Source: Rhypophila decipiens
Taxonomy: Eukaryota > Ascomycota > Sordariomycetes > Sordariales > Naviculisporaceae
NCBI GenBank assembly: GCA_033297075.1
Contig: MU858199.1
Coordinates: 29,722 to 93,721 of the forward strand
Direction: 5' to 3'
DNA: 64,000 nt
Shown here: in pieces, positions 11,924 through 22,383 of the stretch
Position numbering within the stretch: the stretch's first letter is position 1
Layout: each line of letters begins with the position of its first letter
Position numbers and translations under genes: made by a program
The notes under the pieces: model-generated
What the model was told of the DNA's origin: nothing
Database searches by the model: none
Seen by the model: only the letters and a program-made list of their open reading frames with translations

Positions 11924-13471
11924 ATGACAAGTCTTCACCACCTTGCACCAGAGCTCCTAATCCAGATACTCTCCTCTATCGACTCGCCAGCAGGCCTCTG
12001 CTCTCTTGTCGCGGCATCGTCGGCATGTTTTCGAACATATTCCTTGTACCAGGGACCCATACTCCTCCAAGTTCTAGTCAACTCGCTCTCGCCACAACTG
12101 ATTAAAGAGCTTCTGGTGATTGCCAACCGCCCCAGATTAAGATCCAACCATGACAATTCCATCCATCTCCTCGGGCCCTTTGTCGAGCGGTACTTCTCGA
12201 TCGAGCCGGTTGCTTTTCCACTATACAACATTGATATTGTCTCGGTACGCCGGGCATATTCTGCCGTTAACCGCCTCACAAACATCTATTTCACTCACGC
12301 CACGGCGCCCCTGATGTATTTCGACAAGACGAACCATCCTGGCGAGGAACCGCCAAGGTTTCTTCCCCTCTCGGCCGCAGAAAGAGACCGGATTCAACGG
12401 GCCTTTTACAGATATGAGCTATACTCTCAGCTCTTCCCCCAAGGCGACTCGGAAAGAGCCAGAGACCCTCCCAGAGAGGCAATGACGCAGTTCAATCTCT
12501 TTCTCCGCCACATGACTCCATGGGAACTAGAAGAGCTTGCGTGCGTCCACCATTTCCTGGTCAACATGATCGACGGCTTCATGGAAGACGTCGAGGACGA
12601 GATTTTTGACACTGAAGTGTCGTGTCCTGGTGTTCGCGGAGAATCAAATTGCCGTCCCTGCCGCTGGTCGCTTTCTGACTTGAACCGGATAACTACTGTT
12701 GGCCCTCGACGGATTGTGTTTCCGGCATCATGCTCGTTTCCAGTTCAGCGGAAACGTAAGCGGTCCCCGTCCCCGTCTCCGACTGACCCGATATATCCCT
12801 CGCGGTATCGACCAAGTGATGACATCCCCCCCAAAGGGCATGTGGCGTTCAGCTCCTTGGATCAATACGGCCTGGAAATGTTTGGAAGAGACTTCCGCGA
12901 GAGTGTCAAGTCTGGATTCGTCGGCAAACTGGCGTCTCTTGGTCTTGGATTCATCCTCGACCTCATCGATGCACCCTCTCCACCGCACAGAAGATTGCTG
13001 ATCCAATCTCAGACATTGACCGGCCGCGCATTTCTCCCTGAAGCTTTGGACTGCAGACCGAGGAACATGCATGACAAGGATGGAATTGACCTGCGCGACG
13101 GCCCTACAGCTCAACAACAGCGCATTCCGGCGTTCATTTTTTCTAATAGAGGAGCAAATTATGTCAGTATTTACAACCACATGGGTGATATCAAATGGGA
13201 TAGTCTCCGGGCAATAGGCTATCTGTTCTGGGACAAGGCGCGATGGCAGGGCCCCAGTGCGCAAAGGGCCATGGTGATGAGCTGGAATTTCGCATCCATC
13301 GCGACCCAACAGAGGCCGGAGCGTGGCAACTCCTCGTTGTCTAGGTTCCTTCGAAGGAGGTTGAGTGTGGAGGAGAGGTTAAGGGGCGTGAGTATCCCTA
13401 CTGAAGAGATGAGGAGGATTGGGGAGATGTTTGGGGGAAAAGATGCAGTGGGGTTCGGCGATCAGAGGTAA
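11924..13471 (+). CDS. F-box-like domain protein
   Basis: A single exon encodes 515 residues starting MTSLHHLAPELLIQILSSI. The pattern LAPELLIQIL.SSIDSPAGLCSLVAASS is a degenerate F-box (residues 5-45), the motif that docks on Skp1 in SCF ubiquitin ligases. The remainder has no repeats that I can see. It includes a basic patch (RKRKRSPSPSP, around residue 275) that could be a nuclear signal and a C-terminal basic region. Fungal genomes carry many such proteins with divergent C termini, and the target is not predictable. The frame is open upstream to 11780, but the ATG at 11924 places the F-box at the very N terminus as usual. Confidence 0.72.
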   Translation: MTSLHHLAPELLIQILSSIDSPAGLCSLVAASSACFRTYSLYQGPILLQVLVNSLSPQLIKELLVIANRPRLRSNHDNSIHLLGPFVERYFSIEPVAFPLYNIDIVSVRRAYSAVNRLTNIYFTHATAPLMYFDKTNHPGEEPPRFLPLSAAERDRIQRAFYRYELYSQLFPQGDSERARDPPREAMTQFNLFLRHMTPWELEELACVHHFLVNMIDGFMEDVEDEIFDTEVSCPGVRGESNCRPCRWSLSDLNRITTVGPRRIVFPASCSFPVQRKRKRSPSPSPTDPIYPSRYRPSDDIPPKGHVAFSSLDQYGLEMFGRDFRESVKSGFVGKLASLGLGFILDLIDAPSPPHRRLLIQSQTLTGRAFLPEALDCRPRNMHDKDGIDLRDGPTAQQQRIPAFIFSNRGANYVSIYNHMGDIKWDSLRAIGYLFWDKARWQGPSAQRAMVMSWNFASIATQQRPERGNSSLSRFLRRRLSVEERLRGVSIPTEEMRRIGEMFGGKDAVGFGDQR

Positions 13472-13843
13472 AAACCTTGGTAATTAGGATCTTGTATGTT
13501 TGTGTTGTTTCTTATGCAAAATTTTGCAAGAGCGCCGGACTGGTATTGAGCCCGAATGGTGTAATCTGGAACAATCTCAAAAATCACCGTTGGCAATTGG
13601 CATTCAAGGCCCCGCAGCTGCAGGAGTGAACCCCGAACCCCGAACCCGGGCTTCCGGGTCTTCAGGTGGACTCCCGTCGGGTGACATGATCGACGTCATC
13701 CCAGCCCTCAGCCACTGCACCATCTGGTCTGGTCTAAAACAAGCCCGACATCCCTTTCCAAGTCCTCGACGCGTTCTGTGAGGGATGCACCAAAGACTTT
13801 CATTCCCACTCACGATCGAGTAAAATACACAAAATTGAACAAA
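13472..13843. other. intergenic
   Basis: This is the 3' flank of the F-box gene and the promoter of the first GH128 gene. No feature is seen apart from a short direct repeat, ccccgaaccccgaacccg, near 13630. Confidence 0.4.
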
Positions 13844-14602
13844 ATGGCCCACCTATCCGGCAAACGCGGCCTCTGCTGGCCAGTCGAGAACCAGAAAACG
13901 GCCGACTCGCCGATAATATTCACCAAGCCCGGGTCCAAGATCAGCTGGCTGTACAATTGGTCCCCCCATCCAACGCCTGGAACCCAGCTCCTGCAGTTTG
14001 TGCCCATGCAATGGAACCACGTCAACGCCGACCAACTTCCTTCCCACTGCCAGCGATATCGACCGAGGGAACTTCTGGCCTTTAACGAGCCCGAGCTGGA
14101 TTCTCAGGCCAACATGCCCGTCTCGCTGGCAGTAGAGACCTGGATGATCCACATTCAACCGCTACGGCAACGCGGACTCATTCGGGCAGGATCGCCGGGC
14201 ATTTCGTCTGCTCCCCAGGGAGTGACATGGCTGAAGGAGTTCCTCGCCGGGATCCGCGCCCAAGGAAGCGACATCGATTTCTACGCACTGCACTGGTATG
14301 GCCTCGAGCTGGGCCACTTCTACGACTACATCTGGAGCACGTATCACAACCTGGGGCCGAACAAACCCGTGTGGATCACGGAATTCGCGCCGACAAACTG
14401 GGATGCTGCGAACCCGCTGGGGAAAGAGCATGTCGAGAATTTTTGTCGCGAGAGCATCAAGTACCTCGATGGGCTGGAGTGGGTGGAACGGTATGCTTTC
14501 TTTGGCGCCATGCGGGATACCGGCACTGTGGGCAAGTGGGCGAGGATGCTGGATGACCACGGGAGACTGACCGAGCTGGGGAGGATATATAGGGATGCAT
14601 AA
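13844..14602 (+). CDS. GH128-like beta-1,3-glucanase, cytosolic form
   Basis: A single exon encodes 252 residues. The fold matches the Asl1-like / GH128 glycosyl hydrolase family: WLYNWSPHP near residue 35, FVPMQWN, the acid/base motif LLAFNEPELDSQANM (about 80), FYALHWYG (about 150) and the nucleophile motif VWITEFAPTNW (about 178), followed by a C-terminal YAFFGAM. Both catalytic glutamates are therefore present. GH128 enzymes hydrolyse beta-1,3-glucan. There is no signal peptide, so it is intracellular or secreted in an unusual way. It lies tail to tail with a second GH128 gene, which suggests an old duplication or recruitment to wall remodelling. Confidence 0.88.
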   Translation: MAHLSGKRGLCWPVENQKTADSPIIFTKPGSKISWLYNWSPHPTPGTQLLQFVPMQWNHVNADQLPSHCQRYRPRELLAFNEPELDSQANMPVSLAVETWMIHIQPLRQRGLIRAGSPGISSAPQGVTWLKEFLAGIRAQGSDIDFYALHWYGLELGHFYDYIWSTYHNLGPNKPVWITEFAPTNWDAANPLGKEHVENFCRESIKYLDGLEWVERYAFFGAMRDTGTVGKWARMLDDHGRLTELGRIYRDA

Positions 14603-14711
14603 GCTTTGTTACTGCAACGGATTAAGATTAATATTATGGTTGGTACTTGCCATGCAACTACTCTATTCTAGCGTGTATGTATGAGGTCATTTGCTGTCCA
14701 AGTTTCATGTA

Positions 14712-15842
14712 CTAAAAGAACAAGACGAAAACAGCACCGACAGCAAGCAGCGACATGACCAAGCCGTCTATCCTTGCCCCGCTTGCGCCATTCTTGGGAC
14801 CGCTTCCACACGGCTTCTCGGGCGTGCAGGCAGCCTCGGTCGGTTGATCTGTGGGAATGGCCTCCAGTCCGGTGGCGTTGCCGCCGAGATACCACGATCC
14901 AATGTCGGTCAACTCGCCGTAGGGGTTCAGCATGGCGGCGTTGGGCCCCACATTGGACACGATGCTCCTGCAGGCGCCAAACCAGGCATATCTCTCCACC
15001 GACTTGGACGCTTCGACAAAGGCGAGGGACTCGTTGAAGAACTTTTGAGTCTTGGGCAGGTCCTGGTCGTTGAAGCCGTACTCGATCAGCCAGATGGGGA
15101 CGCCGGGGAAGCTGCATGTGGTCTACTGTAAGCTTGTGATGGAGAACATTGACGGGGGCCCGGGGCGGGCTTCAGCCACTTACGCATTGGCAAACGTCGC
15201 CACGCGATCCTCCAGAACGGCCATGTCGCCGTACGATGTGATGGGAATAAAGTCAAACTTGCACTCGGGCTTGGCCTCGCCATCCCTCTTTCCAGCCGTC
15301 TTGTTCAAAATATCGGAGCAATTGGCCAGAAACGGCGTCACCCAATTGTACGGATCGCCAACGATGGGCAGCCCGACTTTGACCCCCTTTTGTTGCAGGG
15401 GAACCGCATTGTTTACCCAACTGCGGGCCGCGATCCGTGGCTTTATCACGGGCCCGCCATCTTCAGCGGTCCCGTCCGGGTGGCTAAACGTCATGACGTG
15501 CGAAATGGCCCTGCCCTTGTCAATCACGTCCGAGATGTTGCCCGCGAAATAAGAGTCTGTTCCGTTTGCCGTACCGGCGCCCCACATCATGGGCACAAAC
15601 TCGAACGTCGACTGCGGGACGGATTTGTACGCAGCCGATGCTTCCCATCCAAAGTTGTAGTACCATGAGACGGCCCCTTTCTCGGCCGCTTCAGCCCAGT
15701 ATCTGTCGTCGTCGGGCCAATTCTCGTTTGGGGTGAATGCGATCCCACGCTTCAAGTTTCGTGTGGTTGCCGTGTCCGAGTCGGCGAGGGACGATGGGAG
15801 CCAGAGCAGAGCTGGAGCGAGGAGGGTGGTGATTGAGCGCAT
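14712..15842 (-). CDS. GH128-like wall protein, secreted, GPI-anchor-like tail, acid/base Glu replaced
   Basis: Two exons (15842-15184 and 15111-14712) give 352 residues. There is a signal peptide (MRSITTLLAPALLWLPSSLA), a GH128 core (SWYYNFGWEA, FEFVPMMWG, FDFIPITSYGDM, IWLIEYGFNDQD, RYAWFGAC) and a C-terminal small-residue site plus hydrophobic tail (LVMSLLAVGAVFVLFF) typical of a GPI signal. The nucleophile Glu (LIEYGF) is present. At the position of the Asn-Glu-Pro acid/base motif, however, this protein reads FSHPDG, so the catalytic acid is replaced. It may be a glucan-binding pseudoenzyme or use another residue. Several N-glycosylation sequons are visible. I start at the ATG nearest the signal peptide rather than 15932. 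Confidence 0.87.
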
Positions 15843-16870
15843 CGTTGTGGAGATGGGTCGCGAATCGAGATGGTCGGGTTGCGGCGATCGCGTCGTGTCA
15901 GCCAAGAAGGAAAAAAACGAGTGAATGGGCAAACCGAACAGAGGGATCGATGGGTCGGACTGAGGCTATTCGGACATGGTAAGAATACAACTTCTTCGAC
16001 GCTTGGCCAATCGACTCAAAGACAAAGCAGTGTTGTCAGTGTTCTCTTCGGAGAGAAAACAAATGTTCACGATGCTGTGAGGCCCAGAACGCCAGCGAAC
16101 TCCCGTCGCTGACCAGCTTCAGCTGTGCCACAGCATGTTTTCCCTGAAGCGGATCATCTTGGCAAGGAAGATTGGCGCTGGAGATGGATGGTGATTCGCT
16201 GCATCGCCGGCGCTATTGAAATGAACCCTGTTCAGCGACTCAGGAGTCAGGGGCAGGGGGGCGCTGTCAGTGACGGCTGAGATCCACTTTTGGCGTGTTA
16301 ACAGTTACCTGCTGGATGGCACTCACGTGGTACTGGTTCATCCCCGGGACCCCGATACAAAAACACAAAAACAAAGACAACAAAAGGGACGATGATGTTG
16401 ATGTTTGTGCATCACATTGTCGCTCTCGATGTTCTGTTTGTTTCGCCTCACTTGCAGACCGAAGCTCGGGACAAGGGTCATTTGCATCACCCAGCTTCCT
16501 GCTGACTGCCGAAGTGCGAATAGCTTCATCCCCCGGTTGGTCTCTTTGTCCCCTCTCCATGTATGTTTCGCCTACCATAGATATGGCGAACGAGATGTCG
16601 ACTCACCTGGCTTGGGCAAAGGTGAAATGGATGTGGCTGCATGAGCTGAGAAGGTGGCTGAGGCAGTGTTCTGTGATGGCTGCATCTACGGATCAAATGC
16701 GGACGAGGCTCTCTGCAGACCGCTACAAAGTGACTACCCCCCTCCGTTCATCGTGAGTCACAAGACATCATGCTTGTTATGACGATCTCTCTTCACCATC
16801 TTGGCGCTCAGGAATACCTAACACAGCGATTAAATCCTGAACGGTCCCCTTAAGCCTGCACCTGGTCACC
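15843..16870. other. intergenic, about 1 kb
   Basis: This is the divergent promoter region between the GPI-type GH128 gene (minus) and the membrane protein at 16871 (plus). A plus-strand open frame at 16295-16756 is cysteine-scattered and without domain or splice logic, so it is not called. Confidence 0.45.
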
Positions 16871-17922
16871 ATGGGCGATGTGGACCAAGGGCTTGGACTT
16901 GCCCTCGCCATCATCGGAATAGCCCTGGGCTTCTTCGGCTATTACATTGATATCGGCGAGTTTGTCCGTTCTTACCTCCACGCCGAGCTCCATCTCTGGG
17001 CTACAATCACCAAGTTTCAGAGTGCAAAACTCGCATTGACGTCGTCAACAAGGACCCCGGCGGGAGGCAGCATTGGGGTGAACAGGTTGAGTAAAATGGG
17101 GGCTGATATCGAGAGCGCGCTGGCGACCATCTTGCGGGACCCCTCCGAGTCATCCTCCACCAACAACGAACTGCAAATACACCATGATAACCGTGACACG
17201 GGCACACCGGATCTGGAGGCGCAACTGCCTCCGATGCCATGCTTTTCCTCCCACGCCGTAAAGCTAAAGTGGTCACTGGGAAGGAAGCGGGTGCTTGAAG
17301 CCATGGTTGACGTATTCTGCGGCCAAGTGGACATGTACAAGCAGCTCCTTCTCGCGAACCTGTCGATGCCGGCTCCTATGCCCGACATGTCAACGGCAGA
17401 TCAGTCAGCCATATGGCTCACCGACTTTCGTGGTACAGTCCGCAGGTTCAACATTGAACTCTGCAAAGGTGTTGGGGTAAGTGACTTGAAACCATTTGAC
17501 TGACCAGTATCGACCTAATCTGACCATGATGATCCTATCAGAACTTCGTCCTCTGCCTCCTTGTAGCACTCAAATCCTCCCAAGAGTCTCTCGATCTACT
17601 TACCCTGGCCGCTCTACTCAACGGAGAGTTCTGGGTCATCGCTGAGGATCACCATGATCATGATGAGTTGGAATCAAGTTCAGACCGCTGCGTGATCCAG
17701 CCCGGCGTCGATAGGCGGCATGGAGCCATACTGGCGGATACGTGGGAGGCAAACGTCCGTCCAGGGCGCAGATTCAAGATGGTCATGCCTACCGGCGATG
17801 CCAGCCCCAATTTAGATAAGGAGACGCTGCATGGGCCTTGGGAAAGTATCATACGGCCAATCCTTCCCAACATTTTGCAGATTCTGGGCTGGCATGGTGA
17901 TGGAAGGATTCAACTCCCATAA
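16871..17922 (+). CDS. hypothetical protein with N-terminal membrane segment
   Basis: Two exons (16871-17476, 17542-17922; 65-base intron with a GTAAGT donor) encode 328 residues. A hydrophobic helix at residues 8-26 (LALAIIGIALGFFGYYIDI) is followed by a mostly soluble region with polar, low-complexity stretches around residues 90-120 and a C-terminal WESIIRPILPNILQILGW. The arrangement (short hydrophobic N terminus followed by helical segments with ESLDLLTLAALLNGEFW) recalls fungal N-terminal signalling modules found next to STAND proteins, but I cannot assign it. It is the nearest plus-strand neighbour upstream of the UstYa-like pair, and involvement there is only positional. Confidence 0.62.
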
Positions 17923-18661
17923 CCGCTATCAGCGTCTGAAGGCAGGTCAACAAGTGACGAGACCACTAGATGGGTTGAGGACCAAGAAGGTGCTTCGTCC
18001 TTGCACTTGGCACCCGCGTATTCTATACTTGTTAGACAGACCACTGCAAGGGCTCAGACGTACAATGATTCACGGTTATAGCAGTTTCATAACTCTTACT
18101 ACTAGTCCTCGCTGGGAAGGTGTCAGATATATCATATCAGACAGTCGTATCAACCTGCCTTTTTTAGCAGTACCCAGTGCATGATGAAAGATGCCTTGTC
18201 CATATCAACCCGGTTAAATGGTGTGTGCTTATATGTGATGGACGGCACAGCCATGTTCCAGCCAACTCTTTCCTTCCCCATAGAACCGTTGTTGGACCTG
18301 GCCTCCGCAAAAGTACCAAGACGCCACCAACGTGCAGTCAACGGCAATGCTAATCTTGACGTGACACCAAAGGACATTTAGTATCACGGCCTTGAGGTTT
18401 GGAAGCGGCGCAGGTTGCTTCGAATCATGCCTACCTGACCTTACTGGGAGTGAGTTCTGAAAGTCGACTCACATCAATGATTGTCATTGGACATACACAA
18501 AGACCCCACGAAACCTCTGGCTCTTGGGTGACAGAACATGTCCCCAAATTTGTCCCATTATCAACTTGCACACTCTGAGATATTCTATTCGTAGACGTTT
18601 CCTCCTCATTCTCCCCGGTCTGTTGCTGTGGTCTATGACTTTCAACTTCATCAAGATTTGA
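17923..18661. other. intergenic, about 740 bases
   Basis: No domain-bearing open frame. It contains the promoter of the first UstYa-like gene. Confidence 0.45.
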
Positions 18662-19812
18662 ATGTTTGCAATGGAATACCTCAAATCCAAGCTTACCAGG
18701 GTTGGCAAGTCCAAAAGCTCAACTGTTAGCTACTCACCTGTTTACAAGGACGAGGATGACTCTGTCTCGGAGACGACGATAGAGCTCTCGCCGGCTAGAA
18801 GAACCAAGCTCAGGTTCTGCTGCAGCGTCTTCCCATGGTTTCTCTCCGCTTTCTTGCTATGTACCAATCTCATCACACTTGCCCTTATATCTGATAGCAT
18901 GGTTCATGGTGAGGCTAGCCACAGCACTCACTCAAGGCCTGGCCATGGGATGCATATGGGCGGTGGTTCTTCTCGAGGCAGCTTTGAGACCGGGTGGGCT
19001 ACTGACTTTGGTGAGTCGAACAACCTGCATCTTGAACAAGAAGTCCAGTGCGTATATACTGACTGTTGCCAATCTCAGCCGACGCAAGAGCTTCTATCGA
19101 AGTGGTCGAGACCCGGTTCACTGGTGCTCCAGCATTCTACGACAACGGCACCATGTACATTCCCCATCCCGACCCTGTTCGCTACACCGGAGACCCGCGC
19201 AAGTACCCGGAAGTGGATGTCAACTGGGAGAAGCTGCTAGCTGGTAAGTGTGATATCTTGTGTCTCCAGACTCATTTGTGTGATAGTTCCCTAACCCGTT
19301 TGCAAGGTCGTTATTTCCGAGTCACGGCCGAGGAAGCGAAAGCAACTTTTGGCAAGGACTGGCATGACTATTTCGACCCCAAGTACGGAGCCTATCTCAC
19401 AGGCATCGACATGTTTCATACCCTGCACTGCATTGTGAGTATATGCTGCTCCATCACGGCCTTACACCTGGCACTCGTCTTGACTGACACACGAGCCAAA
19501 CAGAACCACATCCGAAGAGAGTATTATCCAGACTACTACGAAGACGGCAAGTACGAGGATCAGCACGAGGTGGAAATGCACAGAGACCACTGCCTAGAAC
19601 AGCTGCGTCAGTACATCATGTGCCACGGCGACATGACGCCTATCCCGACCAAGTACTACAAGGGCCTGGGCCGGAACTATGTGCTGTCGGATGCTCCTCA
19701 TACTTGTCGGAACTTTGAGAAGCTGCAGAGCTGGATGATGGAGCGGTATAACGGGAGCACGCAGGTGTTTCCGTACAACCAGACTGATTACGATTATCTG
19801 TTGGAGGAATAG
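18662..19812 (+). CDS. UstYa-family oxidase (DUF3328), copy 1
   Basis: Four exons (18662-19010, 19079-19243, 19307-19434, 19504-19812) close to 316 residues. A cytosolic N terminus is followed by one membrane anchor (residues about 58-78, FPWFLSAFLLCTNLITLALI) and the DUF3328 domain. Its two diagnostic HxxHC motifs are present: HTLHC at about 209-213, exactly before the last intron, and HRDHC at about 240-244, followed by REYYPDYY and IMCHGDMTPIPT. UstYa-type proteins act in the lumen as oxidases that cross-link or cyclise core peptides of fungal ribosomal peptides (ustiloxin, phomopsin, asperipin types) and also serve other pathways. Start 18662 or 18671 are both possible. It lies about 1 kb from a small secreted peptide gene and 2.6 kb from a second UstYa-like gene. 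Confidence 0.92.
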
Positions 19813-20765
19813 TTCCCGCGCGGGCTGGTCAAGCTCTTAGCTAGTCATCGTGGTGCTTACATTCTGATGGCCAATGAATAGGGGAGGACCATCTTCTTGG
19901 ATAAATACTAGTAGTATGAAGAATGCCCTGGTATCCGTAGGATGAACCAGAATACACTACATCATTATGCATGTTAAAAAGACTCATAGTGTTTCCTGTG
20001 GGTTCATTGTTCTGAGAGTAGTACCTGTGTATAATGGCAAAGAAGTTTCATGTTGATGTTGTAAATCTCTTCAGCATTTATTTCTTTGCTCAAGAAGAAA
20101 AGCCGATACATTTTGGACATGGACAAAGAGCCAAGTACCTATGCAAAGGCACAAGTACCAATCCCAAAATCTTCAAAGTTGAGAACATGTACCCGAGGCT
20201 CCAGACGAAGAAACATATTTAGTGAACCTTCATGTCAAGTTGCATCATTTTAGATTTTTATCAACCAAAGAAAGATGGAGGACGTCCGATGATGTAAGTA
20301 GGCCCTATCGTGCGACAAACGGCCCAATTCACCACCGAGGACTGCAAGATTGCGCAAACTTGCAACTTAAGAGGTCTCTACTCGTTCAAGTGCCATGTAG
20401 AGCTAAATTCTCACTTTGTCTGAAAGAGCAGCTATATTTCTCTTTGTACATTATCACTTGGGTCACTCTTACATGAAGGCGAGGTATTGCATGACTCGGA
20501 ATGGGCAAGGCAGGTGTATTTTGGCTGGCTGCGTGGCTGCTATAAGCTAAGAGTCTTTCCTATGCACCCAGTATCCCCCATTGTCCAGACATGTACACAA
20601 TCCCTCCGACGTTATGCCTATTGCCTCTATCTGTACAGGCATTTTAATATACCAGCGTTGACACTGGAGGTCTGGCACTGTCAGTAAACCCAGCACGTTA
20701 CTCGAGCATCTTCTAGTCAACTCACCAAAGACAGGATCTAGACCCTGTGTGAACTCAGGTCAGAC
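19813..20765. other. intergenic, about 950 bases
   Basis: The 3' flanks of copy 1 (plus) and of the small secreted peptide gene (minus) meet here. No other gene or repeat is seen. Confidence 0.45.
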
Positions 20766-20960
20766 TTAGACCTTGACAGCCTCGACCTCGGAGCCAATGC
20801 CAAAGGCTCGCTTGGCCAAGTTGAGGGCGCGTCGGGGAGTGCTCCAGTCCATCCAGCAGTCAACGTCGGCTGGGGCGCGCTGGGCAAGATCGGTGGTCTC
20901 GACGGGAGCAGCAACGGCCATGGAGGCAGCAAAGGCAACGAGAATAGTGGTGAACTTCAT
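20766..20960 (-). CDS. small secreted peptide with dibasic sites, candidate RiPP precursor
   Basis: A single exon encodes 64 residues. Residues 1-18 form a clean signal peptide (MKFTTILVAFAASMAVAA). After it come a single Arg at 28, then APADVDCWMDWSTP (29-42), then RR (43-44), ALNLA (45-49), KR (50-51) and AFGIGSEVEAVKV to the end. RR and KR are sites for the Golgi protease Kex2, so the chain would be cut into short peptides; the 29-42 piece has one Cys and two Trp. It sits alone between two UstYa-family oxidase genes, the enzyme type that modifies Kex2-released core peptides in dikaritin-type pathways. Against this, known dikaritin precursors have several near-identical repeats and this has none. 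It could instead be a small secreted effector or pheromone-like peptide. Confidence 0.7.
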   Translation of the reverse strand: MKFTTILVAFAASMAVAAPVETTDLAQRAPADVDCWMDWSTPRRALNLAKRAFGIGSEVEAVKV

Positions 20961-22383
20961 TTTGAAAGTTTTGTTTGGGATCTGGTAAGACCTTTGGGCG
21001 GAGGATGGATGGGCTCTGAGTAAGTTGTTTGACTGCTTGGTTATGATCTCAGATGGGTGATGATGGTGATGCTAGTATCGTACCATCTTGACGGTGGGGA
21101 CGCCGGCTTATATGCGAATACTTGGTGTACCTCGTACTGATTTCTGCCCCTGTCTCTGTGAGCCTGCGCATGCCATGATTGTACTCGTCTTGGGTGGTGA
21201 GTGAAACCCGGGTGAGATGGTACTTTGGCAACGAAGCATTGCTAGTATCCAGTCTTGCGGTTGGCCTCATTATCTGATTCGTAGTATAGCCTGTTGCCAT
21301 CATTGTTATGCCATGCTATTGACGGACCCCGGCCAATTATCTGACTTCCAGAAATGGATGCAGCATCACCAGCCGCCTCTCATCGTCTAAGCTTCCATAA
21401 CCAGGCGACTAACCCGTGGGAACCACCTTGTGGTGCTCGGGAACACACCGTGCCTCACCTAATCCCATCCTACGCTCGGTGAGAGATTGGACCTTGACCT
21501 TTGGATATCACGAATTATTTTACCCGGATAACGTCCTCTGCCACTTGGTGGTTATGGTATAACACTATTATTCTGTTGGTTTGTTTCAACCGTCTGCGCC
21601 ACGCAGTCTTAGCAAACTGGTTCGCGGGTCAAAGGACTTGTGATTCCAACGTTCTCTTTCTGCCACACACATGCATTGGTGTCCATTAATGCCTCCTTTG
21701 CTCTGTGGGGAAGGTGCTTACGCCGGCATCCTATATCAGGCTGAGACTATAACACACAAAGTCCATCGTTACCACGATCAAACATAGCACCTCCAACATT
21801 CGCTGAGAGCACAGCCAACGATGGAACATTCTCCATAACGACCAAGTCTGGTTCGAACGGGATCCTTCCTCACAGGCCAACGACAAAAGTCCCTAATCCC
21901 TAGCTATGACCTTCACTCGTGATCAACATCGAAATAGCCGGGCATTGATTCACTCTGCTAGCTTGGGGCAAAGCTAACCAGAATATCAAGCATAACGGAA
22001 GAGCGTATAATGGTGGACATCAAGAAGCGCCACCAAACCTGGCACGGTGATAGGACTGGACCCGAGGTCTAGATGAAAAAGGGTCTTTTGGTCACTGAAA
22101 CCAACAAGACTTCTTGGTGATCCTTACCGTCTGCCTTTTTCTCATCTCATCGACGGCATTGACCCTGGCCCTTGGCTGCCATCCACCTCTCTTGTCCATT
22201 TTCTCAGGCTCAGGGGGGTAGGAAAGTTCGAGCAGTCGCTACTTTCAAATCTCCCTTGTTCCGATCGTCTCCATCTCCCTCATTTGCAAGCAACCCTATC
22301 TTATACTCGACAACTAAAGCGATACCACAGGAATGCACCTCCCCACAATCAACTTCAATTTTCTCAAACCGTCAACCGGCAAA
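20961..22383. other. divergent intergenic region, about 1.4 kb
   Basis: This long promoter space is shared by the small secreted peptide gene (minus) and the second UstYa-like gene (plus). The plus-strand part from about 22120 to 22300 is CT-rich, as in fungal 5' leaders. No coding signal was found. Confidence 0.45.
21107..21114 (-). promoter_or_regulatory. possible TATA element of the small secreted peptide gene
   Basis: The minus strand reads CATATAAG about 150 bases upstream of the ATG at 20960, a usual distance for a fungal core promoter. This is suggestive only. Confidence 0.3.

Noticed and set aside
12728..13309. 193-residue minus-strand open frame
   Set aside because: Antisense of the F-box-like gene; no motif.
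16295..16756. 153-residue plus-strand open frame
   Set aside because: Scattered cysteines, no domain and no signal peptide; it lies in a divergent promoter region.
20766..20960. Mating pheromone precursor as the identity of the 64-residue peptide
   Set aside because: It lacks the repeated alpha-pheromone core known in Sordariomycetes and lacks a CAAX end for an a-type pheromone. It is kept as a candidate modified peptide or effector.
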